A stretch of DNA of 64,000 bases from Paraburkholderia tropica (GCF_900109265.1 NZ_FNZM01000015.1:184171-248170), one strand, 5' to 3'; counted from the first letter of the stretch, positions 41,418 through 50,559 are shown. Numbers and translations: made by a program. Notes: a model not told the origin generated them from the letters alone.

Positions 41418-41888
41418 ATGGACAAGCCGGAAGCGATCAACAGATTGCCCGACGCGGTGTGCGCGCGTTTCGACGGCACGCATCTCGATGCGGCGACGGG
41501 CGAGGCGATCCGCCTCTCGACGGTTGCCGCCGACGGCTGGCCGCACGGCGCGCAACTGAGTGTCGGCGAGATCCTCGCGCTGAGCGCGAGCGAATTGCTG
41601 ATCGCGATCTGGCCGCAGTCGAACACCACGCGCAATCTGCGGCGCGACGGCCGTCTGACGCTCTCGCTGGTCCACGACGGCGCGATGCTCGAAATTCGCG
41701 GCGAGGCGAGCGAACTCGCCCAGTCGCTGCTCGATCTCGCGGTGTTCCGCGTGCGCATCGTCTCGGTCGACGGACATCGCGCGACATACGCCGAGGTGCT
41801 CAACGGCGTGACGTATCGCCTTCACGAACCGGAGAGCGTGCTCGCGCGCTGGCGCGAGCAGATTGCGAAGCTGCGCGCGATTATCTGA
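41418..41888 (+). CDS. Pyridoxamine 5'-phosphate oxidase-like (FMN-binding split barrel) protein
   Basis: A 156-residue protein. LSTVAADGWPHGAQLSVGEI followed by IAIWPQSNTTRNLRRDGRLTL is the PNPOx-like pattern of a split beta-barrel with an SxxTRNLxxxGR segment near the flavin. AAGGAG lies 8 bases before ATG 41418. Such small members bind FMN, F420 or heme and are mostly uncharacterised, so assignment as the vitamin B6 enzyme is not warranted. It is convergent with the gallate dioxygenase gene. Confidence 0.75.
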   Translation: MDKPEAINRLPDAVCARFDGTHLDAATGEAIRLSTVAADGWPHGAQLSVGEILALSASELLIAIWPQSNTTRNLRRDGRLTLSLVHDGAMLEIRGEASELAQSLLDLAVFRVRIVSVDGHRATYAEVLNGVTYRLHEPESVLARWREQIAKLRAII

Positions 41889-41903
41889 GCGCAGCGCGGC
41901 GGT

Positions 41904-43202
41904 TTAGTCCTGCTTGTCCGCTTCGGACCACGAATCGGCTTCCTTCGTGTCGCCCGTCACCGAATACAGCACCTGCGTATTGCGCGTCTTGAGGAAATCT
42001 TCGAGCGCTTCGCCGCGCATGGCCGCGTAAATGTGCAGATTCGAGGTGCCGACCACCGCGCCGAGTTTCTCCAGCATGAAGAAAATCACGCCGTAGTGGA
42101 TCAGCCCGCGCCAGTCGCGGCGGCGCACCAGATCGCGTTCTTCTTCGCTCAGGCCTGCGGCTTCGAAGGTGCTTTCCGGATCCTCCAGGAAGGCGCGGCG
42201 ATGCGATGCGTCGATCAGCTCGTGCAGATATTTATTGAGCCGATACGCCTTCACGCTCGTCGCCACATCGAACGGATAGGTGCCCGTAAGCGTTTGCGCG
42301 CCGTCGAGCTGACGCGCCATGTGCGCGCGATGGCGCGCCTGCGCCTCGCCCGGCAGCGCCGCCGCCGTGTTTTCGAGCACGAGCGTACCGATGCCCGTCA
42401 TCGACGGCAGGTAGTAGCCGCTGTGCACCTTCTTCACGCTGGACGCGAGCGCGCCGCGCATGATCAGCCACATGATGACTTCCGCGCCTTCGAGGCCGCC
42501 CAGTTCGGCGTACTCGGCGTGCGTGAGTTCCGCGAGCGCTTCGGGGTCGTTCGCGATGGCGTCCATGAACTGATGGTCCCACGGCACGTTGTTGAAACCC
42601 GCGCGCTCGCCGTGAACCTGGTGCGAGAGGCCGCCGGTCGCCATCACGACGACGCGCAGATCCTCGGGATAACTTTCGACCGCGCGGCGCAGCGCCTGGC
42701 CGAGCCGGAAGCAGCGGCGCGCGCTCGGAATCGGGAATTGCAGCACGCCGACCTGAAGCGGCACGACGCGCACGGGCCAGCCCCGCGCGTCGTGGTCGAG
42801 CAGCGCCGACATCGGCGAGAAAAAGCCGTGATCGAGCGGCTTGTCCTGGAAGAACGCCATGTCGAATTCGTCGGCCACGAGGCTGCGGGCGATGTGCTGC
42901 GCGAGCTGCGTATCGCCGCCGATGGCGGGCAGGGCGCGCGCGCCGCCGCCTTCGTCCGCGACTTCATAGCGCTCGCCGATGCCGAGCGCGAACGCCGAGT
43001 AATGATCGAAGAAGAACGAGGTGACGTGGTCGTTGTAGACGTAGACGATGACGTCCGGCTTCTGCTCGCGCAGCCAGCGCTTGACCGGTTCGAAGGTCGC
43101 GAAGATGGGCGCCCAGGCCGGGTCGTCCTGTTTGTGCGCGTCGAGCGCGAAACCAATGGTGGGCGTATGCGAAACGGCGATGCCGCCGACGATCGTGGCC
43201 AT
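41904..43202 (-). CDS. galA: Gallate dioxygenase (LigB/LigA-type extradiol dioxygenase)
   Basis: A 432-residue protein that fuses a LigB-like catalytic domain (about 1-280) to a LigA-like domain (about 300-420), the architecture of gallate dioxygenases (GalA/DesB), which open gallate to 4-oxalomesaconate. Iron ligands expected are His12 (SHTPTIGF), His59 (YNDHVTSFFFDHY) and the Glu in GGLEGAEVIMW near 238-241. KPLDHGFFSP and GGLSHQVHG carry catalytic His residues. It is divergent from a LysR gene across an inverted repeat. The later pathway genes are not in this window. Protocatechuate 4,5-dioxygenase activity cannot be excluded. Confidence 0.88.
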   Translation of the reverse strand: MATIVGGIAVSHTPTIGFALDAHKQDDPAWAPIFATFEPVKRWLREQKPDVIVYVYNDHVTSFFFDHYSAFALGIGERYEVADEGGGARALPAIGGDTQLAQHIARSLVADEFDMAFFQDKPLDHGFFSPMSALLDHDARGWPVRVVPLQVGVLQFPIPSARRCFRLGQALRRAVESYPEDLRVVVMATGGLSHQVHGERAGFNNVPWDHQFMDAIANDPEALAELTHAEYAELGGLEGAEVIMWLIMRGALASSVKKVHSGYYLPSMTGIGTLVLENTAAALPGEAQARHRAHMARQLDGAQTLTGTYPFDVATSVKAYRLNKYLHELIDASHRRAFLEDPESTFEAAGLSEEERDLVRRRDWRGLIHYGVIFFMLEKLGAVVGTSNLHIYAAMRGEALEDFLKTRNTQVLYSVTGDTKEADSWSEADKQD

Positions 43203-43260
43203 GAGTCTCCTCCTGCTGGCGGTTTATTTGGGCGAATGCGCCGACTCTAAACTTGCGTGC

Positions 43261-43301
43261 AGGTTATGTAAATTGACTTTGAGCGTGACTTTCCATAACC
43301 T
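43261..43301. promoter_or_regulatory. Inverted repeat AGGTTATG...CATAACCT between galA and its LysR gene
   Basis: Perfect 8-base arms at 43261-43268 and 43294-43301, 25 bases apart, in the 105-base divergent gap. The right arm nearly touches the LysR start. The ATAACC half-site resembles that described for PcaQ-type LysR proteins. It is a strong candidate operator for the adjacent regulator. Confidence 0.6.
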
Positions 43302-43307
43302 CAGGTG

Positions 43308-44309
43308 ATGAATTTCGACGACTCATTCGACCCTGATCACGCCCCTGGAACACCCGCCGCCACGCGCGCGCTGATCGCCGCGCGGCTGCGTCTGCGGCAT
43401 CTGAACTGCATCGTGGCGATCGCCCAGGAGCGCACGCTCGCGCGCGCCGCCGCGCGGCTGAATCTGAGCCAGCCCGCCGTGTCCAAGACGCTCGCGGAGC
43501 TGGAGCAGTGGGCGGGCGCGCGGCTCGTCGAACGCGGCCGCAACGGCGCGGCGCTCACTGCGGCGGGCGAGCATTTTCTGCGTTACGCGCTCGATGTGCG
43601 GCGCGCCGTGGAGGCGTCGGCGTCGGCGCTGACGCGCGAGGATCTGGCGCGCGTGCAGTCGGTGCGGATCGGCGCGCTGCCCACGGTCGAGGCGGCCGTG
43701 CTGCCGCCCGCGATTCTGCGCGTGCAGGCCGTCATGCCGCAACTGGGCGTGAAGATCCACTCCGATTCGAACAGCGAATTGCTGCGTGCGCTGAAGGCGG
43801 GCGAGGTCGACCTGATGATCGGACGCATGGCCGAACCGGCGTCGATGCAGGGCGTTTCGTTCGAATATCTCTATACGGAGTCGCTGGCGATGGCGGCGCG
43901 CGCCGGGCATCCGCTCGCGCGCGCGGGCGCAGCGCCCACGCTGGAGGACGCGCTCGCGTACCCGCTCGTGATCGCGGGCGAGCAGACCGCGCCGCGCCAT
44001 CACACCGAGGCGTTTTTCGAGTCGCGCGGGCTCGCCTTGCCGCCCGGTTGCGTCGAGACGCAGTCGGCGGCGGTGGCGCGCGCGGTGGTGCAGGCGTCGG
44101 ATGCCGTGTGGATCGTGCCGCTGCGGGTGGTCGAGCAGGAACTGGCGGCGGGCGCGCTGGCGCGCATCGAGGTGCCCGCGCCGCACGGCGTCGAGCCGGT
44201 CGGCATGCTGCGGCGCACGACCGTGCCGCTGTCGGACGCGGCGCAGGCGTTCATGGAGGCGCTGCGCGAGGCGCAGGGAGGCGAGGGGAAGGGCGGCGGG
44301 AAAGACTAA
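43308..44309 (+). CDS. LysR-family regulator (PcaQ/GalR-like) divergent from gallate dioxygenase
   Basis: A 333-residue regulator with an HTH at about residues 25-85 (RLRHLNCIVAIAQERTLARA, NLSQPAVSKTLAELEQ) and an effector domain after that (VRIGALPTVEAAVLPPAILR, EVDLMIGRMAEPASMQG). The segment order and the LMIGRM motif match the GbpR/PcaQ branch that controls aromatic-acid catabolism. GTG 43305 directly precedes ATG 43308; either could start. It is divergent from galA, so it most likely responds to gallate or a ring-cleavage product. Confidence 0.9.
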   Translation: MNFDDSFDPDHAPGTPAATRALIAARLRLRHLNCIVAIAQERTLARAAARLNLSQPAVSKTLAELEQWAGARLVERGRNGAALTAAGEHFLRYALDVRRAVEASASALTREDLARVQSVRIGALPTVEAAVLPPAILRVQAVMPQLGVKIHSDSNSELLRALKAGEVDLMIGRMAEPASMQGVSFEYLYTESLAMAARAGHPLARAGAAPTLEDALAYPLVIAGEQTAPRHHTEAFFESRGLALPPGCVETQSAAVARAVVQASDAVWIVPLRVVEQELAAGALARIEVPAPHGVEPVGMLRRTTVPLSDAAQAFMEALREAQGGEGKGGGKD

Positions 44310-44404
44310 AAGAAATTACATCTGGCGGATAGCGTTCGAAGGAGTCGCATCGCTTAATCTGCGTGCATTCCATCACGGGTCCGCGCCCACACGCGGATAG
44401 CGCC

Positions 44405-44692
44405 ATGCGACGTCTCTCCCGAATCCTGGTCGCGCTGCTTGCGACGTTCTGCAGTCTGTCCGCGTTTGCCGCGCCGCGTCTCACGCCGCAACAGTGTGCG
44501 GATTACCCGTTCAAGCCGGTGGCCGCGGGCAAGGTCACGCACAAACAGTTGATGCGCGAACTCGGCGAACTGGAGGCCCGGGGTTACGACCCGGGCTCCG
44601 ACGACGGTGTGTATCCGAGCGATCTGCAAGCCGCCGAAAAGCAGTTGCACGTCGATTACCGCACGCAATGCCGTCCGGTCAGCGGGACCTGA
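44405..44692 (+). CDS. DUF4148-family secreted protein
   Basis: A 95-residue protein. The signal peptide (MRRLSRILVALLATFCSLSA, cleaved after AFAA) is followed by TPQQCADYPFKP and KVTHKQLMRELGELEARGYD, then YPSDLQAAEKQL. The K.T.xQ(L/V)..EL..LE..GY.P....YP..LQ.AE pattern is DUF4148, a family nearly confined to Burkholderiales. It is predicted to be periplasmic. Two Cys residues could form a disulfide. Function is unknown. Confidence 0.85.
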   Translation: MRRLSRILVALLATFCSLSAFAAPRLTPQQCADYPFKPVAAGKVTHKQLMRELGELEARGYDPGSDDGVYPSDLQAAEKQLHVDYRTQCRPVSGT

Positions 44693-44707
44693 CGGCAGCT
44701 TCGTTAC

Positions 44708-44732
44708 GCGATGCGCGCATTGCACGCATCGC
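44708..44732. terminator. Hairpin between convergent DUF4148 and porin genes
   Basis: An 8-bp perfect stem GCGATGCG / CGCATCGC with a 9-base loop between two convergent genes. No T-tract follows. Confidence 0.35.
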
Positions 44733-44744
44733 ACATGACGTCGC

Positions 44745-45926
44745 TTAGAACGCGATGGCCACGCCGAACATCGCGACGAACTGGTTCGCGGTTGACGACG
44801 GCGAGGTGTTCTGCGAGTCGCCGACCACCGGCTGGGCGTCGATGATGTCGCCCGCGCCGTTCGCGCCGAGCGTCTTGCCCGAAGCGTGCTGGTACGCCTG
44901 GATCGTGTAGAGCGTGGTGCGCTTCGAGAGGTGATACAGCTCGCGCAGCGAAATCTGCTGATAGCGCGCGGCGTCGTGAATGCCGTTCGCCGCCGACGCG
45001 CGCGTGTAGCTGTAGCCGCCCGACACTTCGAACGGCGTGCTCACGCGGTAGCTGACGAGCGCGCCGTAGGTGTTGAACACGGCGGTGTCGGTGAACATCG
45101 AGTGCGAACCCGGACGGTAGAGCACGTTCGAGTAGTTCACGCCGAACAGCAGGTTGCCGACCGTGTACGTCGCCAGCGCCGCGAAGTGCTGCACCGCGCG
45201 CGCCGACAGATAGCCCTGGTTGAGGACCGAATGCGGGAACGTCGCGCTGGCGGACGTATCGAAACCGCCCGTGTAGGTGCTCGTGTTTTCCATCCGCAGA
45301 TAGCCGGCCGCGACCGAAAGCGGGCCGCCGTCGTAGCGCAGCGCCGCGCTGATCAGATTGCCGCTTTGCATGCTGCCGGGCTGGCCGCCGAAGCCGTATT
45401 GCACGCTGCCGCGCACGCCCGCGATGGTCGGCGAGGTGTAGGTCACCGAGCTGTTCGAGCGGATATCCGTGTCGAAACCGTCGATGTCGCCGGGGTGCGC
45501 GCCCGTCGCGCCGGTCAGGTACGTGACCGGGCCGAGCGTGCCCGCGAGCAGATAGTAGGGCGTGTACTGGCGGCCCATCGTGAGCGTGCCGAGGTGGCTG
45601 TCCTGCAGGCCGACGAACGCGTAGCGATTGAACGCGAGGCCCGCCGACTGCTGCGCGCCGGTGCCCGGATCGAAACCTTCCTGCAGATCGAAAATCGCAT
45701 TGAGCGTCGAGCTCAGCGCCTCCGAGCCCTTGAAGCCGAACTTCGAGGCGTAGAGGTTGCCGTTGCGCATGTAGACGTTCGAATGACCGCCCTGGTTATT
45801 CGCGTAGGAGATCGCTTCGTCGACGTTGCCGTACAGCGTCAGGCTGCTTTGCGCATGCGCCGTTTGCGACAGCATCGCCGCGCACATCAGGAGCGAGCCG
45901 CTCCAGAAAAGGTGTTCTGTTTTCAT
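44745..45926 (-). CDS. Gram-negative general porin (OmpC-like, Burkholderia type)
   Basis: A 393-residue outer-membrane protein. The signal peptide ends near QTAHA (residue 25), followed by QSSLTLYGNVDEAISYANNQ, the typical first strand of Burkholderiales porins. Features are KFGFKGSEALSSTLNAIFDL, FVGLQDSHLGTLTMGRQYTP (loop 3 region, PEFG-like variant) and a terminal Phe (MFGVAIAF), the BAM recognition signal. It should form a 16-strand trimeric pore for small solutes. Confidence 0.93.
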   Translation of the reverse strand: MKTEHLFWSGSLLMCAAMLSQTAHAQSSLTLYGNVDEAISYANNQGGHSNVYMRNGNLYASKFGFKGSEALSSTLNAIFDLQEGFDPGTGAQQSAGLAFNRYAFVGLQDSHLGTLTMGRQYTPYYLLAGTLGPVTYLTGATGAHPGDIDGFDTDIRSNSSVTYTSPTIAGVRGSVQYGFGGQPGSMQSGNLISAALRYDGGPLSVAAGYLRMENTSTYTGGFDTSASATFPHSVLNQGYLSARAVQHFAALATYTVGNLLFGVNYSNVLYRPGSHSMFTDTAVFNTYGALVSYRVSTPFEVSGGYSYTRASAANGIHDAARYQQISLRELYHLSKRTTLYTIQAYQHASGKTLGANGAGDIIDAQPVVGDSQNTSPSSTANQFVAMFGVAIAF

Positions 45927-45987
45927 GATTGTTGCCGCGAAGTTTGCGTGGCCGCTGTCTTCGTCGTGTTTTAGGTGTCTTCACGTA

Positions 45988-46023
45988 CGCGCCCCCGCCG
46001 GTCGGATCGACGGCGGGGGCGCG
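45988..46023. terminator. Strong GC hairpin upstream of porin, downstream of PQQ dehydrogenase
   Basis: A 13-bp perfect stem CGCGCCCCCGCCG / CGGCGGGGGCGCG with a 10-base loop. On the plus strand TTTTC follows. On the minus strand, where the dehydrogenase is read, there is no T-tract, but the stem probably still ends that transcript. Confidence 0.6.
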
Positions 46024-46106
46024 TTTTCAAATTTGAACCGAGTGGTTAAAAGCGGGGCGGCAAGTCGCGTTGACGTCCCGCTTTTTGTCTGCCTCTGCGG
46101 CCGGGT

Positions 46107-48539
46107 TTAGTGGCTGTCCGGCAGTGCGTAGGCGATCACATAGTCGCCGCGATCCGGCGACTGGCGTGCGCCGCCCGCCGAGATCACGATGTACTGCTTG
46201 CCGTCGATCGTGTAGCTCATCGGCGTGCCCTGGCTGCCCACCGGCAGACGCGCCTTCCAGACTTCCTTGCCGGTCGAGCTGTCGAACGCGCGCAGGTAAT
46301 AGTCCTGCGTCGCCGCGAAGAACACCAGACCGCCGCCCGTCGTCAGCGAACCGCCGATGGTCGGCATGCCGATCGGCGTGGGCATGTGCATCTGCACGCC
46401 GTACAGACGCGTGTCCTTGACCGTGCCGAGCGGCACTTGCCACGCGACGCTGCGCGTCTTCAGGTCGACCGCCGTGAGGCTGCCGAACGGCGGCTTCTGG
46501 CACGGAATGCCCAGCGGCGAGAAGAAGCGGTCCTTGGTGACCGAGTACGGCGTGCCGCCGAGCGGTACCGCGCCCATGCCGGCGTTGACGGCTTCGTTGC
46601 CGTCGGAGGTGCCGCCGCGCTGCTTTTCCTTCACGAGATGCACCCAGAGGCCGAGGCGCATGTCGTTCACGTAGATCATGCCGGCGTTCGGGTCATACGA
46701 CAGACCGCCCCAGTTCATGCCGCCGAGCGAGCCCGGGAAGCTGAGCGCGTAGTCGGTGTCCGGCGCGGTGAACAGGCCGTCGTAGCGCATGCCGCGGAAG
46801 GTGATGCGGCACATCAGCTGGTCGATCGGCGTAACGCCCCACATGTCGGCGTCCTTGAGCACTTCGGCGCCGATCTGCGGCATGCCCACGGAGAGCGGCT
46901 GCGTCTTCGCGTACGGCTCGTTCGGAATCGTCGCGGGCTTGACCGGATGCTCGACGACCTTCGTGAGCGGCTTGCCGGTCGCGCGGTCGAGCACGAACAG
47001 CTGGCCCATCTTGGTGCCGACGATCAGCGCCGGCACTTTCTTGCCGTCTTCCATCGGGAAGTCGATCAGGGTCGGCTGCATCGGCACGTCGTAGTCCCAC
47101 AGATCGTGGTGCACGGTCTGGAAGTGCCACTTTTCAGCGCCGGTGGTGGCGTCGAGCGCGAGGATCGAGCCGCCGTACTTTTCGTCGAGCGCGGTGCGCT
47201 TGACGCCCCACAGGTCGATCGCCGCGTTGCCGACCGGCATGTAGACGGTGTTCGAGGTCGCGTCGTAGGTCATCGGCGCCCACACGTTCGGCGTCGAACG
47301 CGTGAAGGTCTTGCCGGTGGCCGGTGCGGCGTGGTCTTCCGGCTGGCCCGGATCGAACGCCCACTTCATCTTGCCCGACATCACGTCGAAGCCGCGGATC
47401 ACGCCGCCCGGCATGTCGAGCGAGACGTTGTCGGCCACGCGGCCGCCCACGACCACGGTCGTGCCCGCGACGGTCGGCGCCGAGGTGAGCTGGTACAGCG
47501 GGCTCTTGGCCTTGCCCAGACCCGCCTTCAGGTCGACGATGCCGTGATCGCCGAAGTCGTCGCACAGCTTGCCGGTGTCGGCGTCGAGCGCGACGAGCTT
47601 GGCGTCGATCGTGTTCATGTAGATGCGGCGGCGGCATACGGCCGGATCGCCCGAAGCGGCGATCGGCGTGACCGGCGTCGAACCGGCGACCGTCGGCTGC
47701 ACCAGCGGCAGGCTCGCGTCGAAATACGCGAGACCGCGGCAGCGCACCCAGACCGTGGTCTTGGTCGGGAATGCATGGCGCCACTTCTCGACGCCGGTGG
47801 CGGCGTTCACCGCGATCACCGTGTTATGCGGCGAGCACAGGAACAGCGTCTTGCCGACCTGCAGCGGCGTTTCCTGGTCTTCCGAGCCGCCGCCGTCCGG
47901 GCTGAGCGGCACGTCGCCGGTGTGGAAGGTCCATGCGACCTGGAGATTCTTGACGTTGTCGCGCGTGATCTGCGTGTAGCCCGCGAAACGGTCGCCGCCG
48001 TCCGAATGGCCGTACGCGGTCCAGTCGCCCTTGCCCGCGGTGCCCGCGACCGGCGCGGTCTCGACGCCGAACTTGCCGTGCGGCACGAACATGCCCCACA
48101 CGAAGCCGGCGTTCACGACCAGCAGCAGGGCCGCGATGCCCCACGCCGCGCCGCGCGCCGGCGACTTGCCTTCGCCCTTGCGCAGCACCGGCCAGAGCGG
48201 CGCGAGCAGCATGCCGATCATCGAGAACATGAAGACGCGCGTGTTGAGCGGCCAGAAGTCGAAGCCGACTTCCCACAGCGCCCACAGCGCGGTGGCGATC
48301 AGCATGACGAGGTAGATCGGGAACGCGCTGGCGCGGCGGCGCGCGAGCTGGACGCCCGTTGCGCAGAGCGCGAGGCCGGCGAGCAGGTAGTACCAGCTGC
48401 CGCCGCGCGCGATCAGCATGCCGCCGCCGATCGTGAAATACAGGCCCAGCACGAGCCCGACGAGGCCCGCGAGGGTCAAGCCCACGCGCGCCGCTTTGCA
48501 CATCTGTTGTTTATCTGATTCTGAAGGTTGCTTCGACAT
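46107..48539 (-). CDS. Membrane-bound PQQ-dependent dehydrogenase (glucose/quinate/shikimate family)
   Basis: An 810-residue quinoprotein. Five N-terminal membrane segments (about 17-150) anchor an eight-bladed periplasmic propeller. Propeller landmarks are WTAYGHSDGGDRFAGYTQIT, the HHDLWDYDVPMQPTLID segment and GTKMGQLFVLDRATGKP, which in E. coli Gcd contain a catalytic Asp and the PQQ-contacting Lys. GGMNWGGLSYDPNAGMIYVN is also typical. It oxidises a sugar or polyol acid in the periplasm and passes electrons to ubiquinone. Length and order match Gcd, but quinate/shikimate dehydrogenases look alike, so the substrate stays open. No PQQ biosynthesis gene is in this window. Confidence 0.92.
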   Translation of the reverse strand: MSKQPSESDKQQMCKAARVGLTLAGLVGLVLGLYFTIGGGMLIARGGSWYYLLAGLALCATGVQLARRRASAFPIYLVMLIATALWALWEVGFDFWPLNTRVFMFSMIGMLLAPLWPVLRKGEGKSPARGAAWGIAALLLVVNAGFVWGMFVPHGKFGVETAPVAGTAGKGDWTAYGHSDGGDRFAGYTQITRDNVKNLQVAWTFHTGDVPLSPDGGGSEDQETPLQVGKTLFLCSPHNTVIAVNAATGVEKWRHAFPTKTTVWVRCRGLAYFDASLPLVQPTVAGSTPVTPIAASGDPAVCRRRIYMNTIDAKLVALDADTGKLCDDFGDHGIVDLKAGLGKAKSPLYQLTSAPTVAGTTVVVGGRVADNVSLDMPGGVIRGFDVMSGKMKWAFDPGQPEDHAAPATGKTFTRSTPNVWAPMTYDATSNTVYMPVGNAAIDLWGVKRTALDEKYGGSILALDATTGAEKWHFQTVHHDLWDYDVPMQPTLIDFPMEDGKKVPALIVGTKMGQLFVLDRATGKPLTKVVEHPVKPATIPNEPYAKTQPLSVGMPQIGAEVLKDADMWGVTPIDQLMCRITFRGMRYDGLFTAPDTDYALSFPGSLGGMNWGGLSYDPNAGMIYVNDMRLGLWVHLVKEKQRGGTSDGNEAVNAGMGAVPLGGTPYSVTKDRFFSPLGIPCQKPPFGSLTAVDLKTRSVAWQVPLGTVKDTRLYGVQMHMPTPIGMPTIGGSLTTGGGLVFFAATQDYYLRAFDSSTGKEVWKARLPVGSQGTPMSYTIDGKQYIVISAGGARQSPDRGDYVIAYALPDSH

Positions 48540-49048
48540 CGCTCTTTCTCGTTGTGACGCTCAAGTCCATCCGGTCCAGGCTCCGCAAGTCATTGAGGGA
48601 CAAAGCGTCGCACCGGTTTCTAGATTAACTACTTGGTACATTTTATTGCTAAAATCGAAATCTTGCCGGGAAACGCGCAAGGGTGTCGGGGGAATGGCAC
48701 AACGCGCACGCGCGTGCTTGCCGCGCGGTCGGATTGGGGGAGCCGTTTTCGTCGTGGTCGCGAGAATCGCTTGTCGACCGAATCTGTACGGCTGACTTAG
48801 TCAGTCATCCTGATCGTGAGCTTCGTGCGCCCGTCGATCCATCCTGGTTCGATATATGCCGGCATGCGCCGACATCGCCGCTCGTCGCCGAACGCGAAAA
48901 TCCGTAAAATCGCTGCTAAAAAACCGCATGCTGCGCGTAAGGTTCGGCAACTTCCCCGTTCTTACCACTCGTTACACATATAACAAAGTCGGTCGTATTT
49001 TCTCCGTCGGCCTGAAATAAGATGTGCCGTTGTCGACGAGAGACGAGC
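48540..49048. other. Non-coding gap between PQQ dehydrogenase and metallophosphoesterase
   Basis: About 509 bases between divergent genes. It is less GC-rich than its surroundings, with an AT-rich stretch around 48621-48660 and another around 48965-49020, consistent with promoters for both genes. Short open frames here have no recognisable features and I do not call them. Confidence 0.6.
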
Positions 49049-49837
49049 ATGGGTCCGAACAGCCAACCGCAACCGCTATTCAAGAAACGCCTGGGTTTTC
49101 TTGGCATCCACGGCCTGCGCCACGGCGCCGAGCCGGGCGGCGCGCCGTTTGCCGAATCCTCCGATCCGGAGGTCGTGCGGCACGATTCGAATCTGCTCGG
49201 CCGCGACTTCGTGGTCGGCGATCTGCACGGCTGCGTGAGCGCGCTCGAACAGCTGCTCGGCGAGGTCGAATTCGACGCCGGGCGCGACCGTCTGTTTTCC
49301 GTGGGCGACCTGATTGACCGCGGAGAGCAGAGCGAACGCGCGCTGGCCTTGCTTGAGCACGACTGGTTTCACGCGGTGCAAGGCAATCACGAAGAGGCGC
49401 TGTGCGCGGTCGTCGACGGCCGGTTGCCGCGCGAACGCTGGTACGAGGTGGGCGGCGACTGGGCGTGCTCGCTCTCGGACGGCGAACTGGCGGTGCACGC
49501 CGCGCGGCTGCGTGTGCTGCCGCTCGTGCGCATCGTCGGGGAAGGGGACGCGCGCTTCAATATCCTGCACGCCGAGTTCCGCGGCAACGACGACCAGCTC
49601 GCCGCCGGCCATTTCGAGGCGGCCGTGCGCCGCCGCCTGCTCTGGGGCCGCGATCTGGCGTTCAGCGTGTCGCCCTCTCAGCAAGCCTTGTCCACGACTT
49701 ATTGCGGTCACACGACCATGCGCGACGTTCGCCGCATCGGCGCGCATATGTTTATCGATACCGGCGCGTGCAGCCCCGGCGGCAAGCTCACGCTCGTCGA
49801 AGCGGGCACGAGCCGCGTCTGGTCGAGCTTCGCCTAA
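49049..49837 (+). CDS. Metallophosphoesterase (PrpA/PP2A-like serine/threonine phosphatase family)
   Basis: A 262-residue calcineurin-like phosphoesterase. The metal-binding motifs are in order: GDLHG (57-61), GDLIDRG (86-92), GNHEE (112-116), a downstream His in NILHAEF, and YCGHTTM near the end. This matches bacterial protein phosphatases such as PrpA/PrpB and diadenosine tetraphosphatase relatives. About 50 N-terminal residues precede the domain. ATG 49049 has GAGAGACGAGC upstream; an earlier in-frame start at 49022 is possible. The physiological substrate is unknown. Confidence 0.85.
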   Translation: MGPNSQPQPLFKKRLGFLGIHGLRHGAEPGGAPFAESSDPEVVRHDSNLLGRDFVVGDLHGCVSALEQLLGEVEFDAGRDRLFSVGDLIDRGEQSERALALLEHDWFHAVQGNHEEALCAVVDGRLPRERWYEVGGDWACSLSDGELAVHAARLRVLPLVRIVGEGDARFNILHAEFRGNDDQLAAGHFEAAVRRRLLWGRDLAFSVSPSQQALSTTYCGHTTMRDVRRIGAHMFIDTGACSPGGKLTLVEAGTSRVWSSFA

Positions 49838-49940
49838 GCGCGCGTCCGCCTGACTTTTTCACCGCGTTGCACTTCAGCGTCGCGCGGCCGCCACGCCGCG
49901 CTATTCACGCTGCATCATTTGTCTTGCCAGCCCTCCATCA

Positions 49941-49965
49941 CTGAATGATAATAATTATCATTCAG
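49941..49965 (+). promoter_or_regulatory. Fur box (25-base perfect palindrome)
   Basis: The core AATGATAATAATTATCATT is flanked to give a 25-base perfect palindrome centred on A49953. It matches the Fur consensus of GATAAT/ATTATC hexamers very closely and lies 72 bases before the ECF sigma gene, so the sigma/FecR pair should be repressed when iron is sufficient. Confidence 0.88.
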
Positions 49966-50037
49966 AACTAATCGTCGCCCGCTTGCGTCGCCTGCCGCCG
50001 CCGGACCGATTGGACAGGCTCAATACATACCGATTCA

Positions 50038-50559
50038 GTGGTCGAACGCTATTACCGCGAACTGTTGCGTTTTCTTTCCCGGCTGGTGAAAGACGGTGAC
50101 ACCGCTTCGGATATCGCCCAGGAAAGCTACGTTCGCGTGCTTACGCTGCGCGACTCCGGCGCGACCATCAGCGACCCGCGCGGCTTGCTCTATCGCACTG
50201 CGCGCAATCTCGTCATCGATACGCATCGCCGTGCTACAGTCCGCGCTCAATCGGTCGTCGACGAACTGGACGAGATCGACGAGCCCGCCGCCCACGTGTC
50301 GAGCCAGCCCGAGCAGGTATGGGAATCGTCGCGCCGCACCGAGGCGCTGGTCGCCGCGATCGACGCGCTGCCGCCGCGTTGCCGCGAGGCGTTCGTCCTG
50401 CACAAGTTCGACGGGCTGAGCCACAGCGAAGTGGCCGCGCGCATGGGTATTTCGCGCAATATGGTCGAAAAACACATCATTCGCGGCGTGCTCGCCTGCA
50501 AGCAGCGCATGACGGCCTTCGAGGGCGCGGACAGTCAAGCGACCGTCGCCGCCGAATAA
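50038..50559 (+). CDS. ECF sigma factor, FecI-like (iron-starvation type)
   Basis: A 173-residue sigma factor. Region 2 is VVERYYRELLRFLSRLVKDG then DTASDIAQESYVRVL; LLYRTARNLVIDTHRR is the end of region 2 and IDALPPRCREAFVLHKFDGL then SHSEVAARMGISRNMVEKHI is region 4. The sequence is close to PupI/FpvI/FecI-type factors. The only in-frame start found is GTG 50038; a stop at 49969 limits extension. A perfect Fur box lies upstream and a FecR gene downstream. The usual third partner, a TonB-dependent receptor, is not here. Confidence 0.9.
   Translation: MVERYYRELLRFLSRLVKDGDTASDIAQESYVRVLTLRDSGATISDPRGLLYRTARNLVIDTHRRATVRAQSVVDELDEIDEPAAHVSSQPEQVWESSRRTEALVAAIDALPPRCREAFVLHKFDGLSHSEVAARMGISRNMVEKHIIRGVLACKQRMTAFEGADSQATVAAE

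Noticed and set aside
46110..48518. An 802-codon plus-strand frame opposite the PQQ dehydrogenase
   Set aside because: It mirrors the sense gene almost end to end, and its composition (His, Arg, Val, Asp) is that of a GC-driven shadow.
48683..48907. A 74-codon frame in the gap before the metallophosphoesterase
   Set aside because: It has no ribosome site of note, no family features and atypical composition, so I treat the region as non-coding.
50038..50559. Possibility that the sigma gene is a pseudogene because it lacks an ATG
   Set aside because: All regions 2 and 4 are intact and GTG is a common start; only the exact start is uncertain.
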